In this document: positions 1 to 6,645 of the stretch, in pieces
Layout: each line of letters begins with the position of its first letter
Numbering within the stretch: the first letter of the stretch is position 1
The notes under the pieces: generated by a model
Told to the model about the DNA's origin: nothing
What the model saw: only the letters and a program-made list of their open reading frames with translations
Databases searched by the model: none
Made by a program: the position numbers and the translations under genes
DNA from: Clostridia bacterium
GTDB lineage: Bacteria > Bacillota_E > SLMV01 > PUMD01
Assembly (NCBI GenBank): GCA_003563755.1
Contig: PWUB01000015.1
Span: 1-6,692 of the forward strand
Reading direction: 5' to 3'
Length of the DNA stretch: 6,692 nt

Positions 1-1898
1 CCGAGTACTCCTATTCCGAGTTCCTGAGACTGGTACAGGAGGGAAGAGTGGCCGAGGTGGACATAACGTACCAGACGGCGGGCACGGGACTCGCCAGGGG
101 AACCCTGCAGGACGGTGCTCGGTTCGAGACCACGGTGCCCACCAACGATCCTATGCTCCTGGACCTTCTGCGCCAGCACGAGGTGAGCCACGAGATTCAC
201 GAACCCGAGACGGGTACCTGGTGGATGGCGCTGCTCACCAGCTTCCTCCCGGTCCTGCTGGTGATAGCCGCCTTCTTTTTCATCATGCAGCAGAGCCAGG
301 GCGGCGGTAACCGGGTCATGCAGTTCGGCAGGAGTCGGGCCCAGCTGCACACCCCTGAACATGCTCCCAAGGTGACCTTCGACGATGTGGCCGGCATAGA
401 CGAGGTCAAGACCGAGCTCGAGGAGGTAACGGACTTTCTGCAGAACCCACGGAAATACATCAAGATCGGAGCCCGGATTCCCAAGGGAGTGCTCCTGGTG
501 GGCCCGCCCGGTACGGGTAAGACCCTGGTGGCCCGTGCCGTTGCCGGCGAGGCGGATGTGCCGTTTTACAGCATAAGCGGTTCCGATTTCGTTGAGATGT
601 TCGTCGGCGTGGGTGCGTCCCGGGTCCGGGACATGTTCGAGCAGGCCAAGAAGAACGCTCCCGCCATCGTCTTCATCGACGAGATAGATGCGGTGGGACG
701 ACAGCGGGGAGCCGGATACGGTGGGGGCCACGACGAGAGGGAGCAGACTCTCAACCAGCTGCTCGTGGAGATGGACGGATTCGGAATAAACGAGGGTATC
801 ATCATCATGGCCGCGACCAACCGTCCGGATGTTCTGGATCCCGCCCTCCTGCGCCCCGGGCGGTTCGACCGGCAGCTCACCATACACCGGCCCGACCTGG
901 AGGGGCGGCGCAGGATTTTCGAGATCCACCTGCGTGACAAACCCCTCGAGGAGGACGTGCGGGTGGGGGTGCTGGCCAGGAGGACCCCCGGGTTCACCGG
1001 GGCAGACATCGAGAACGCGGTTAACGAGGCCGCTCTACTGGCAGCCCGCAAGAACCAGACCGAGGTCAGGATGCAGGACTTCGAGGAGGCCATCGACCGC
1101 ATAATGGCGGGCGGGCCGGAGAAGAAGAGTCAGGTCATAAGCAAGAAAGAGAAGGAGATCGTCGCCTACCACGAGGCCGCGCACGCCCTGGTCGCCGATC
1201 TGCTTCCCAACGCTGACCCGATTCACAAGATTTCGATCATACCCCGCGGCGGTGCCCTGGGGTATGTGCTGCAGATGCCCCTGGAAGACCGCTACCTGGT
1301 CACCAAGGGTGAGATCCTGGACCGCGTGACCATGGCCCTGGCGGGACGGGCCGCGGAGGAGTTGATCTTCTCCGAGATCAGCACCGGGGCCCAGGACGAC
1401 CTCGAGAAGTCGACCAAGATGGTCCGCCAGATGATCACCGAATACGGTATGTCCGAGGAGCTCGGCCCACTGACCTACGGTGACAAGATGGACAATCCGT
1501 TCCTCGGCAGAGACATAACCCGGGGCCGAAACTACAGCGAGGAAGTCGCCTCGGCGATCGACCGCGAGATAAGAAAGACCATCGCCAGCTGCTATGACAG
1601 GGCCCGGGAACTCCTCGTCGAGCACAGGCCCGCCTTCGAGAAGCTGGCCGGGGTGCTCCTGGAGAAGGAGACCCTGGAGGGTGAAGAGGTCCGTGAGATC
1701 GTGCGCGAAGTGATGGGCGAGTCGGAGGAGACCTCCCGGGAGGACGAGGAGGAAAGCTCCGAGTACGTGGCTGACGGCGACGGTGAAACCTTCCCCGGTC
1801 GCGCCGTGTCGGGCACGGACATGACCTGCGACGACAGGGGCGGGTTCTGCATGTTCCGGGGAGTTGGTGACATGGGCGCCCGCTGGTGCGAAACCTGA
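1..1898 (+). CDS. ftsH: ATP-dependent zinc metalloprotease FtsH (5' end outside window)
   Basis: FtsH is a hexameric, membrane-anchored AAA+ protease that extracts and degrades damaged membrane proteins and some cytosolic regulators. The frame is open from base 3 and already reads [14 protein letters not shown], the conserved FtsH N-terminal segment, so the GTG at 48 is internal and the true start and first membrane helix lie upstream. Counting base 3 as residue 1 (631 residues visible): the second membrane helix is about 77-95; the AAA+ domain starts near 122; Walker A GPPGTGKT is 167-174; pore motif FVG is 200-202; Walker B has D226-E227; the second region of homology carries arginine fingers R287 and R290. 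The protease site is HEAAH at 390-394, with the acidic third zinc ligand probably in QDDLEKS near D465. All catalytic residues are present. After about residue 570 comes an acidic stretch and an unusual tail with three cysteines (609, 616, 629). A hairpin follows the stop codon. Confidence 0.98.
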   Translation, partial: EYSYSEFLRLVQEGRVAEVDITYQTAGTGLARGTLQDGARFETTVPTNDPMLLDLLRQHEVSHEIHEPETGTWWMALLTSFLPVLLVIAAFFFIMQQSQGGGNRVMQFGRSRAQLHTPEHAPKVTFDDVAGIDEVKTELEEVTDFLQNPRKYIKIGARIPKGVLLVGPPGTGKTLVARAVAGEADVPFYSISGSDFVEMFVGVGASRVRDMFEQAKKNAPAIVFIDEIDAVGRQRGAGYGGGHDEREQTLNQLLVEMDGFGINEGIIIMAATNRPDVLDPALLRPGRFDRQLTIHRPDLEGRRRIFEIHLRDKPLEEDVRVGVLARRTPGFTGADIENAVNEAALLAARKNQTEVRMQDFEEAIDRIMAGGPEKKSQVISKKEKEIVAYHEAAHALVADLLPNADPIHKISIIPRGGALGYVLQMPLEDRYLVTKGEILDRVTMALAGRAAEELIFSEISTGAQDDLEKSTKMVRQMITEYGMSEELGPLTYGDKMDNPFLGRDITRGRNYSEEVASAIDREIRKTIASCYDRARELLVEHRPAFEKLAGVLLEKETLEGEEVREIVREVMGESEETSREDEEESSEYVADGDGETFPGRAVSGTDMTCDDRGGFCMFRGVGDMGARWCET

Positions 1899-1931
1899 GC
1901 GGGTCACCCGGGCTGAAGATAAGGTGAACCG

Positions 1932-1962
1932 GTGGGAGCGGCCGCCAGGGAGCTCCCACTTT
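1932..1962 (+). terminator. Hairpin after ftsH, probable weak intrinsic terminator
   Basis: GTGGGAGC (1932-1939) and GCTCCCAC (1952-1959) form a perfect GC-rich 8-bp stem around a 12-base loop, followed by TTT then CTG. The stem and its position 33 bases after the ftsH stop fit a rho-independent terminator, but the T-tract is only three bases, so termination may be partial. The stem ends 7 bases before the cca ribosome binding site, so it could also shape translation of cca on read-through transcripts. Confidence 0.55.
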
Positions 1963-1966
1963 CTGT

Positions 1967-1972
1967 GAGGTG
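1967..1972 (+). promoter_or_regulatory. Ribosome binding site for cca (decides a TTG start)
   Basis: GAGGTG lies 6 bases before the TTG at 1979. The same core and spacing precede the histidine kinase ATG in this window. The GTG at 1970 overlaps this motif and has no Shine-Dalgarno of its own, so TTG 1979 is the better-supported start. Confidence 0.6.
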
Positions 1973-1978
1973 AGGATT

Positions 1979-3421
1979 TTGAACCGCGCCCAGGAATTGA
2001 GGTACGCCGAGCTGCTGGCGCGCCGGAGCTGGATCAGGTGGTACGTGGATGCCTTCATGCCCGTCGGTGTGCGACGGGTCATGGAGCGGATCTCGGCCGC
2101 CGGCGGTGAGGCCTACGCGGTGGGAGGGTCCGTTCGGGATCTCCTGCTGGGACGCCGTCCGGATGACTGGGACCTCGCCACCTCGCTGACCCCCCGCGAG
2201 GTGATGGGCGTCTTTCGCCGCACCCTTCCCACGGGAGTCGAGCACGGAACGGTCACGGTCGTCACCGCCCGGCGGCACGTGGAGGTCACCACCTTTCGCA
2301 CAGAGGGTGAATACTCGGACCACCGACATCCCGACTGGGTGGCCTTCACCCGGGAGCTGGAGGAGGACCTGGGCCGACGCGACTTCACCATCAATGCCGT
2401 GGCCATGGACCGCTGGGGATGCCTCACGGATCCCTTCGGGGGCCTCGGCGATATGGCCCGGGGGCTGATCCGCACCGTGGGTGACCCCGCCGAGCGTTTC
2501 GGCGAGGATGCCCTGCGCATGGTGAGGGCCGTCCGGTTCGCGGCCCAGCTCGGATTTTCTGTGCACGAATCAGTCATGGATGCCCTGGAGGAGAACGCCC
2601 CTCTCGTCGACGGCGTGTCCGTCGAGCGGGTGCGTGCGGAGCTGGACAGGCTCCTGTCGTCGACCGACCCAGCAGGGGGCATCGAGCTGCTGAGGAAGGT
2701 GGGCCTTTTGGAGCGGTTCTGGCCGGAGCTCTGCGAGGGGGTCGGCGTGGAGCAGAATCCTCACCACGCCTACACCGTCTGGGAGCACTCCCTGAACACC
2801 CTGGGGGCGATGGCCAGGGAGACTTCGGACCTGAGCCTTCGCCTGGCCGCCCTCCTTCACGATGTCGCCAAGCCCCGCTGCCTGTCCACGGACGCCGAGG
2901 GCATGCGCCACTTTTACAACCACCACGTTGTCGGGGCCGCGGTCGCGCGCCGGATGCTGGTCCGCCTCCGGTACGACAACCGCACCATCGACCGGGTCAC
3001 CCACCTCATACGGCATCACATGGCCCTTCACCACTACCCGGACATGAAGGATGCAGCCATCAGGCGCCTCGTAAACAGGGTCGGCGTCGCGAACATGGAT
3101 GACCTGGTGGCGCTGAGGACCGCCGACCGCGAGGGTTCGGGAACCAAGGACACCCCCCTGTCCCGGGGAACCCTCCGGCTCCTCGAGAGGGTCGATCGGG
3201 TCCTCGCGGAGGACGCCGCCTTCAGCCTGAAGGACCTTGCCGTGGATGGACACGACGTCATGCGGGTCGGGGGCCTGGACCCGGGCCCAGGCGTGGGCAG
3301 GATCCTCAACCGGCTTCTCGATGAGGTGCTTGAGGACCCATCCCTCAACACCAGGCTGGCCCTAAAGGCCCGCATCCGGGAGCTCGTCGATTCCGGCGAA
3401 GTACCTATAGAGAGCTCATAA
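1979..3421 (+). CDS. cca: CCA tRNA nucleotidyltransferase, class II, with HD domain
   Basis: This enzyme adds or repairs the 3'-terminal CCA of tRNA in the cytoplasm, using CTP and ATP without a nucleic acid template. Numbered from TTG 1979 (480 residues): nucleotidyltransferase motif GGSVRD is 49-54, the metal-binding DxD is D63/D65, RRD is 133-135, DPFGGLGD is near 151-158, and the base-selecting EDxxR motif is 176-180. These are the class II motifs in order. A C-terminal HD domain follows, with H270, the HD pair H294-D295 and a later HLIRHH segment. In the E. coli enzyme an HD domain gives phosphodiesterase and phosphatase activity; the same here is inference. The start is ambiguous: GTG 1970 adds three residues, and ATG 2057 would give a shorter N-terminus that still fits the family. 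TTG 1979 has the best ribosome binding site, and GC-rich third positions before 2057 support the longer form. A CC-only or A-only adding variant, or a poly(A) polymerase, is less likely but not excluded. The 3' end overlaps the convergent deaminase by 6 bases. Confidence 0.93.
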   Translation: MNRAQELRYAELLARRSWIRWYVDAFMPVGVRRVMERISAAGGEAYAVGGSVRDLLLGRRPDDWDLATSLTPREVMGVFRRTLPTGVEHGTVTVVTARRHVEVTTFRTEGEYSDHRHPDWVAFTRELEEDLGRRDFTINAVAMDRWGCLTDPFGGLGDMARGLIRTVGDPAERFGEDALRMVRAVRFAAQLGFSVHESVMDALEENAPLVDGVSVERVRAELDRLLSSTDPAGGIELLRKVGLLERFWPELCEGVGVEQNPHHAYTVWEHSLNTLGAMARETSDLSLRLAALLHDVAKPRCLSTDAEGMRHFYNHHVVGAAVARRMLVRLRYDNRTIDRVTHLIRHHMALHHYPDMKDAAIRRLVNRVGVANMDDLVALRTADREGSGTKDTPLSRGTLRLLERVDRVLAEDAAFSLKDLAVDGHDVMRVGGLDPGPGVGRILNRLLDEVLEDPSLNTRLALKARIRELVDSGEVPIESS

Positions 3422-3868
3422 CCCTCCGTCCGGTTCCCTGCCCTGGACTTCAAGGGACTCCTCGGCCATGAGCCCGCCCTCCACCTTGGGAGGCGGCAGG
3501 TCGCCGAACTCCGGATCGGTGAGGGGATGGGGATGGGTCCGATACGGTGCCCGGGACTCCGCCCCGAAGACGACCCGGGATATGCCCGTGAATCGTATGA
3601 CCGCCGAACACATGAGGCAGGGCTGGCCGTTCGTGTACAGGGTCATCCCCTGTAAAGAGGTGTTTTCCCGCGAGGTGGTGAGGTTTCTTATGGCTTCCAT
3701 CTCCGCGTGCCAGGATACATCGGATTCAGTTGCTTCCCGGTTTTTACCCTCGCTGAGCACCCTGCCGTCAGCGTCGACGATGACCGCCCCGAAGGGTTCG
3801 TCACCGGCATCCCTGGCCTGGCGGGCCAGCTCGAGGCATCGTCGCATCACTTTCTGGTCACGGTTCAT
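3416..3868 (-). CDS. Zinc-dependent nucleoside/nucleobase deaminase (cytidine deaminase-like fold)
   Basis: The 150-residue protein has the signature of the CMP/dCMP-type deaminase family, which hydrolytically removes an amino group from a base using a zinc-bound water. The zinc and catalytic residues are visible as HAEMEAI (H54, E56) and PCLMC (C84, C87), with the substrate-pocket PFGAVIV at 25-31. The order and spacing resemble the TadA/guanine deaminase/cytosine deaminase group (COG0590-like). I cannot assign the substrate. It lacks clear tRNA-binding hallmarks I could use to call it TadA, and its C-terminus, from about residue 105, is proline- and acid-rich and differs from the Bacillus GuaD tail as I know it. 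The frame continues upstream to 3916, but the ATG at 3868 is preceded by GGAGGTG with a 9-base spacer and starts where the family normally starts. It lies 44 bases downstream of grpB on the same strand, so the two are probably co-transcribed. Its last 6 bases overlap the end of convergent cca, and no terminator hairpin is evident there. Confidence 0.88.
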   Translation of the reverse strand: MNRDQKVMRRCLELARQARDAGDEPFGAVIVDADGRVLSEGKNREATESDVSWHAEMEAIRNLTTSRENTSLQGMTLYTNGQPCLMCSAVIRFTGISRVVFGAESRAPYRTHPHPLTDPEFGDLPPPKVEGGLMAEESLEVQGREPDGGL

Positions 3869-3877
3869 TGATATCAG

Positions 3878-3884
3878 CACCTCC
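3878..3884 (-). promoter_or_regulatory. Ribosome binding site for the deaminase gene
   Basis: On the minus strand GGAGGTG stands 9 bases before the ATG at 3868. It is a near-perfect Shine-Dalgarno and rules out the longer reading that begins at 3916. It lies inside the 44-base gap between grpB and the deaminase. Confidence 0.8.
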
Positions 3885-3912
3885 GCTAACTGGTATTCGC
3901 CGCCGACGCAAG

Positions 3913-4431
3913 TCACCCTCCTTCGGGATGTGCGAGCTCCTCAATTTTTTGTACGAAGGCGGTCTTGCCCTCGGTGTAGGCCTGGCGGTCGGCGGCGTGT
4001 TCACGAACCAGCCGCATTTTCAGCCGAGCATACTGTTCTGCTGCCTCCGGGTGGGTGCGAAGGTAATCACGAAAGCGGACATGACGGTCCCAGTGCGGGC
4101 TCGGATGGGTTACAAGGTGCAGGTGGAAACTGAGATCCGCGCCCGATTTGCTGATGCAGTAGTGCCAGTGACAAATCCCGGGCTGCTCTCTGACGCTGGT
4201 ATAGCCGATCTCCTCGAGAGGTTGGAGGCAGTCTTTGGCCGTACAGCCGTCTGCCACTTCTGCCATGATGTCTATTATGGGCTTGGCAGCCAGGTCCGCC
4301 ACGGCGGTGCTGCCAATGTGCTCAATCACTGACACCCGACGTCTGAGGACCCGGGATATCCGCTCGCGCTCCAGTATGAACTGGTCAGCCCACTCCGGGT
4401 CATGGGGTACGATCCTCACGGGTCGGCTCAC
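3913..4431 (-). CDS. GrpB family protein (UPF0157), nucleotidyltransferase-like
   Basis: The 172-residue protein matches the GrpB/UPF0157 family, which adopts a nucleotidyltransferase-like fold and has no settled biochemical role; the name is historical and it is unrelated to the GrpE chaperone. The hallmarks are visible: VRIVPHDPEW at 5-14, the core EHIGSTAV at 37-44, and LAAKPIIDIM at 47-56, where G40-S41 and D54 occupy the positions of a nucleotidyltransferase GS...D signature. A His-rich FHLHLV strand lies near 101-106, and the C-terminal VRFRDYLRTHPE...YARLK segment is typical of the family. The length is normal. The start is GTG at 4431; GAGGAG (4442-4447, minus strand) sits 10 bases upstream, rather far but acceptable. 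The nearby ATG at 4441 is out of frame. It is the first gene of an apparent two-gene unit with the deaminase, which hints at a nucleotide-related substrate (inference). It diverges from the histidine kinase across a gene-free region. Confidence 0.9.
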   Translation of the reverse strand: MSRPVRIVPHDPEWADQFILERERISRVLRRRVSVIEHIGSTAVADLAAKPIIDIMAEVADGCTAKDCLQPLEEIGYTSVREQPGICHWHYCISKSGADLSFHLHLVTHPSPHWDRHVRFRDYLRTHPEAAEQYARLKMRLVREHAADRQAYTEGKTAFVQKIEELAHPEGG

Positions 4432-4475
4432 GGTGAATCATCTCCTCTGCAGTGTTGGTAGCGGGGTGATGCGCG

Positions 4476-4500
4476 CTGTACCCGGTAGTATCACCTGTAC
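4476..4500. repeat. CTGTAC direct repeat, possible regulator binding site upstream of grpB
   Basis: CTGTAC occurs at 4476-4481 and again at 4495-4500, a 19-base period or just under two helical turns. The second copy is flanked by GGTGAT (4465-4470) and ATCACC (4490-4495), which form a 6-bp inverted repeat. The element lies 45-69 bases upstream of the grpB start, where an operator would be expected. No known regulator consensus was recognised, and a 6-mer pair can arise by chance. Confidence 0.25.
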
Positions 4501-4698
4501 ACCCGACAAATTCGGAGGGGCCGGGCCAAAACCCTGTTGATCGGGCTGATCTGAACGGGTGCGAGCGAGCGACGGTGCTACCGCAGCACTCCAGCATGAA
4601 GATCGACGCCATCCTCCCAGGTTTCTCGATCGTCCAGGCGCGGGTGCAGCGGATATCCTCTGCGACAATGCCCGGACTGCCGTCATAGAGGTGGCTTT

Positions 4699-4724
4699 GA
4701 CGGGCGGTGATCCCCCTGCCCGTC
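4699..4724. promoter_or_regulatory. Inverted repeat upstream of the kinase promoter, possible operator
   Basis: GACGGGC (4699-4705) and GCCCGTC (4718-4724) are perfect 7-base inverted repeats around a 12-base spacer. The right arm ends next to the weak -35-like TCGACG and 20 bases before the extended -10, so a bound protein would contact RNA polymerase. No T-tract follows, which argues against a terminator. A binding-site role is inference. Confidence 0.3.
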
Positions 4725-4753
4725 GACGTGACGCGACTGTGCTATGGTATATT
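4723..4753 (+). promoter_or_regulatory. Probable extended -10 promoter for the histidine kinase
   Basis: TGGTATATT at 4745-4753 is a TGn-extended -10 element with TATATT matching the TATAAT consensus at five of six bases; TGCTATGGT overlaps it at 4740-4748. The only -35-like sequence is TCGACG at 4723-4728, a weak match with a long 19-base spacer, which is tolerable for an extended -10 promoter. Transcription would begin near 4760, giving a leader of about 44 bases and making the upstream ATGs at 4744 and 4759 unusable as starts. Confidence 0.5.
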
Positions 4754-4789
4754 GTTATATGAGGCTGAATGCCGACACGAAGTGGCAGC

Positions 4790-4797
4790 GGAGGTGG
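4790..4797 (+). promoter_or_regulatory. Ribosome binding site for the histidine kinase gene
   Basis: GGAGGTGG is followed by a 6-base spacer and the ATG at 4804. This strong Shine-Dalgarno selects 4804 over the in-frame ATGs at 4744 and 4759, which have none and overlap or adjoin the proposed -10 element. Confidence 0.8.
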
Positions 4798-4803
4798 TAC
4801 AGC

Positions 4804-6645
4804 ATGCTGAATACCCTACGCGGTAAAGTGGCTTTCGGCTACCTACTCCTCGCTTCTCTGATTTTGATCGTCAGCATAACCTCGGTGAACCACATCGAGC
4901 GTCTGACATCGTCGATCAACAAGATCATGGCGGAGAACTATCGAAGCGTAACGGCAGCCGAGCGGATGATCATGGCGATGGAAAGGCAGGACAGCTCCGT
5001 CCTCCTATATCTGTTGGGGCACGACGACACGGGTGGCGACTTTCATGCCTTTCAGACCGAGTTTGTAAAGTGGTTGGGTAGGGCCGAGGACAACGTCACC
5101 CTTCCCGATGAAAGATCCATCGTAAAGGCCATCGAGGAGCAATACCAGGAGTATGTTGAGGCCTTTGGGGTAATGAGGACCATGCGCGATCCGGGAGAGC
5201 GCCTCCCGCATTATCTTGCGGAGATGTACCCGAGGCTCAAGAGCCTTGAGGAGGAAGTAGAAGGGCTCCTGAGGATCAACCACGAATCGATGCTGGCCGC
5301 ACGGGAGTCCTCGGATCACCTGGGTGAAAGGGCCGTGAGATCCACCATACTGACGGGGGTTCTCGCTCTGCTGCTCGCCGGCGGTGCATCATTTTACATT
5401 TCGCATCTCATCATCACTCCCACGCGGGAGCTGACCGAGCTCGTTCGTAACATTGAGCCCGGCAGCGTCGGCAACCTGAAGGCAGCGGAGAAACCGGGAG
5501 AAATGGGTGAACTCGCCCGCGAGGTCAACGACATGATCAACAGGCTGCGTTCTTATGATGAGCGTATCATAACTCAGCTTCAGTCCCAGAGAGAGAGATC
5601 ACGGGCCATAGTGGAGAGCATCACCGACGGCATTCTCGTTGCTGATGATCAGCATCACCTTCTGATTGCGAACCAGACGGGTAGGCGGCTCTTCAACATG
5701 TCGCCGGACGGGATTCAGGGACACATCCTTGAGCACACCGGAGATGACAGGGTTTTTGAGGCTGTAAAGACCAGCATGGACGAGGGTGAGACAGTGGAAC
5801 TGCACGGCCCGGAGAACCGGTGGGTGTGCCAGGAAGGTGACCGGAGACGCTACTACGAGCTGGCGGTGTCGCCCGTCGTCAGGGATGACGGTGCCGTCGT
5901 TGGTGCGGTGGCGAACTTCAGGGATGTAACCCACTACCACGAGGTGGAAGAGATGAAGACGGACTTCATGTCCACGGTTACCCACGAGTTCCGGACCCCC
6001 CTGACCTCGCTGTCCATGAACGCAGCCCTCCTGGCTGAGAAGGTGCGCGAGGCAGAGGAGTGCGACACCTCCATAGAGGACCTCGATGAGATCTCGGGCG
6101 AGATGGCGGCGGATTCTGAACGGCTGCTGGAGTTGGTCAACAACTTGCTCGATCTGTCGCGGATGGAATCGGGCAGCGTGACCATGGAGGTAAAGCCCGT
6201 CGTGCTGGGGGAGCTCCTCGAGCAGGTCCTGGATCCGTTCTGGCGTCAGGCGGAGGATGCGGGAGTCTGCTTGAGGGTGTGTGATATCGACGCTCTGCCC
6301 AGGGTCACCGCCGATCCTACCAAGATCGGATGGGTGATATCCAACCTGGTCGGCAACGCCCTACGCTATAGCGATGCAGGGGCTACGGTCACGGTGAGGG
6401 CGGAGGAGAAGGGGACCCGCGTTGCTATCTCCGTTGAAGATACCGGGGTGGGAATCCCCAGGGAGGCCCAGGATCGTATCTTCGACAAGTTCGTACAGGT
6501 GGGAGAGGGTGCGCGCAGAGGCGGTGCTGGCCTCGGGCTGGCCATATGCAGGGAGATAGTGCGGGCTCATGGGCAGAGAATTTGGGTCCACAGCGAGCCC
6601 GGTGAAGGCAGTACCTTCACCTTCACCCTGTCCCGGGCAGGATGA
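4804..6645 (+). CDS. Membrane sensor histidine kinase (sensor-HAMP-PAS-HisKA-HATPase)
   Basis: This 613-residue protein is a two-component sensor kinase that autophosphorylates on histidine and passes the phosphate to a response regulator. Membrane helices at about 9-28 and 181-203 enclose an extracytoplasmic domain of about 150 residues, predicted mainly helical, including the AAERMIMAMERQDSS segment seen in four-helix-bundle sensors such as KinB-like kinases. A HAMP linker follows from I204-T205-P206 to about 260, then a PAS domain (about 266-385, from RAIVESITDGILVAD to VANFRDVT). The phosphoacceptor is H394 in THEFRTPLTSL (HisKA). The ATP-binding domain has an N box with N514 and N518, the G1 box DTGVGIP from D546, the F box IFDKF at 559-563 and the G2 box GGAGLGLA at 573-580. 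All are intact. The frame extends upstream to 4744, but the ribosome binding site and promoter place the start at 4804. No response regulator is in the window, so the partner and signal are unknown; it may lie just downstream. A PhoR/ResE-like role is possible but not shown. Confidence 0.93.
   Translation: MLNTLRGKVAFGYLLLASLILIVSITSVNHIERLTSSINKIMAENYRSVTAAERMIMAMERQDSSVLLYLLGHDDTGGDFHAFQTEFVKWLGRAEDNVTLPDERSIVKAIEEQYQEYVEAFGVMRTMRDPGERLPHYLAEMYPRLKSLEEEVEGLLRINHESMLAARESSDHLGERAVRSTILTGVLALLLAGGASFYISHLIITPTRELTELVRNIEPGSVGNLKAAEKPGEMGELAREVNDMINRLRSYDERIITQLQSQRERSRAIVESITDGILVADDQHHLLIANQTGRRLFNMSPDGIQGHILEHTGDDRVFEAVKTSMDEGETVELHGPENRWVCQEGDRRRYYELAVSPVVRDDGAVVGAVANFRDVTHYHEVEEMKTDFMSTVTHEFRTPLTSLSMNAALLAEKVREAEECDTSIEDLDEISGEMAADSERLLELVNNLLDLSRMESGSVTMEVKPVVLGELLEQVLDPFWRQAEDAGVCLRVCDIDALPRVTADPTKIGWVISNLVGNALRYSDAGATVTVRAEEKGTRVAISVEDTGVGIPREAQDRIFDKFVQVGEGARRGGAGLGLAICREIVRAHGQRIWVHSEPGEGSTFTFTLSRAG

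Larger units (their letters stand above)
4432..4803. other. Gene-free divergent intergenic region between grpB and the histidine kinase
   Basis: These 372 bases separate two divergently transcribed genes. I find no convincing protein gene: the open stretches on both strands are short, low in recognisable motifs and lack ribosome binding sites. No tRNA, CRISPR or IS end is visible. What it does hold is a CTGTAC direct repeat nearer grpB, three tandem GCGA units (4561-4572), a small GTGCT/AGCAC hairpin (4575-4589), a 7-bp inverted repeat (4699-4724), an extended -10 element (4745-4753) and the kinase ribosome binding site (4790-4797). I could not identify a clear sigma-70 promoter for grpB. Confidence 0.7.

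Noticed and set aside
48..50. GTG at 48 as the ftsH start codon
   Set aside because: The same frame is open to base 3 and encodes the conserved YSEFLRLV segment of FtsH, and a start at 48 would delete the first membrane helix. The gene runs in from outside the window.
1035..1907. Long minus-strand open frame opposite ftsH (and similar ones opposite cca)
   Set aside because: These are antisense shadows of strongly conserved genes in GC-rich DNA; the translations carry no recognisable domain.
4571..4590. T-box-like sequence (GGTGCTACCGC) in the intergenic region
   Set aside because: It resembles the T-box consensus, but the essential TGGN that pairs with the tRNA acceptor end reads TGCT, no terminator/antiterminator pair follows, and the downstream gene is a kinase rather than an amino acid or tRNA charging gene.
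4596..4688. A 30-residue plus-strand ORF starting MKIDAILPGFS
   Set aside because: No ribosome binding site before the ATG, no recognisable family, and a length expected by chance in GC-rich DNA. It could be a relic, but nothing in view supports that.
4438..4762. Open frames of 67-82 codons on both strands of the intergenic region
   Set aside because: They overlap one another, lack Shine-Dalgarno sites and show Arg/Pro/Ala-rich translations typical of random GC-rich frames.
4744..4803. Longer histidine kinase N-terminus from ATG 4744 or 4759
   Set aside because: Neither ATG has a ribosome binding site and both overlap or adjoin the proposed -10 element. ATG 4804 has GGAGGTGG at a 6-base spacing and begins just before the first membrane helix.
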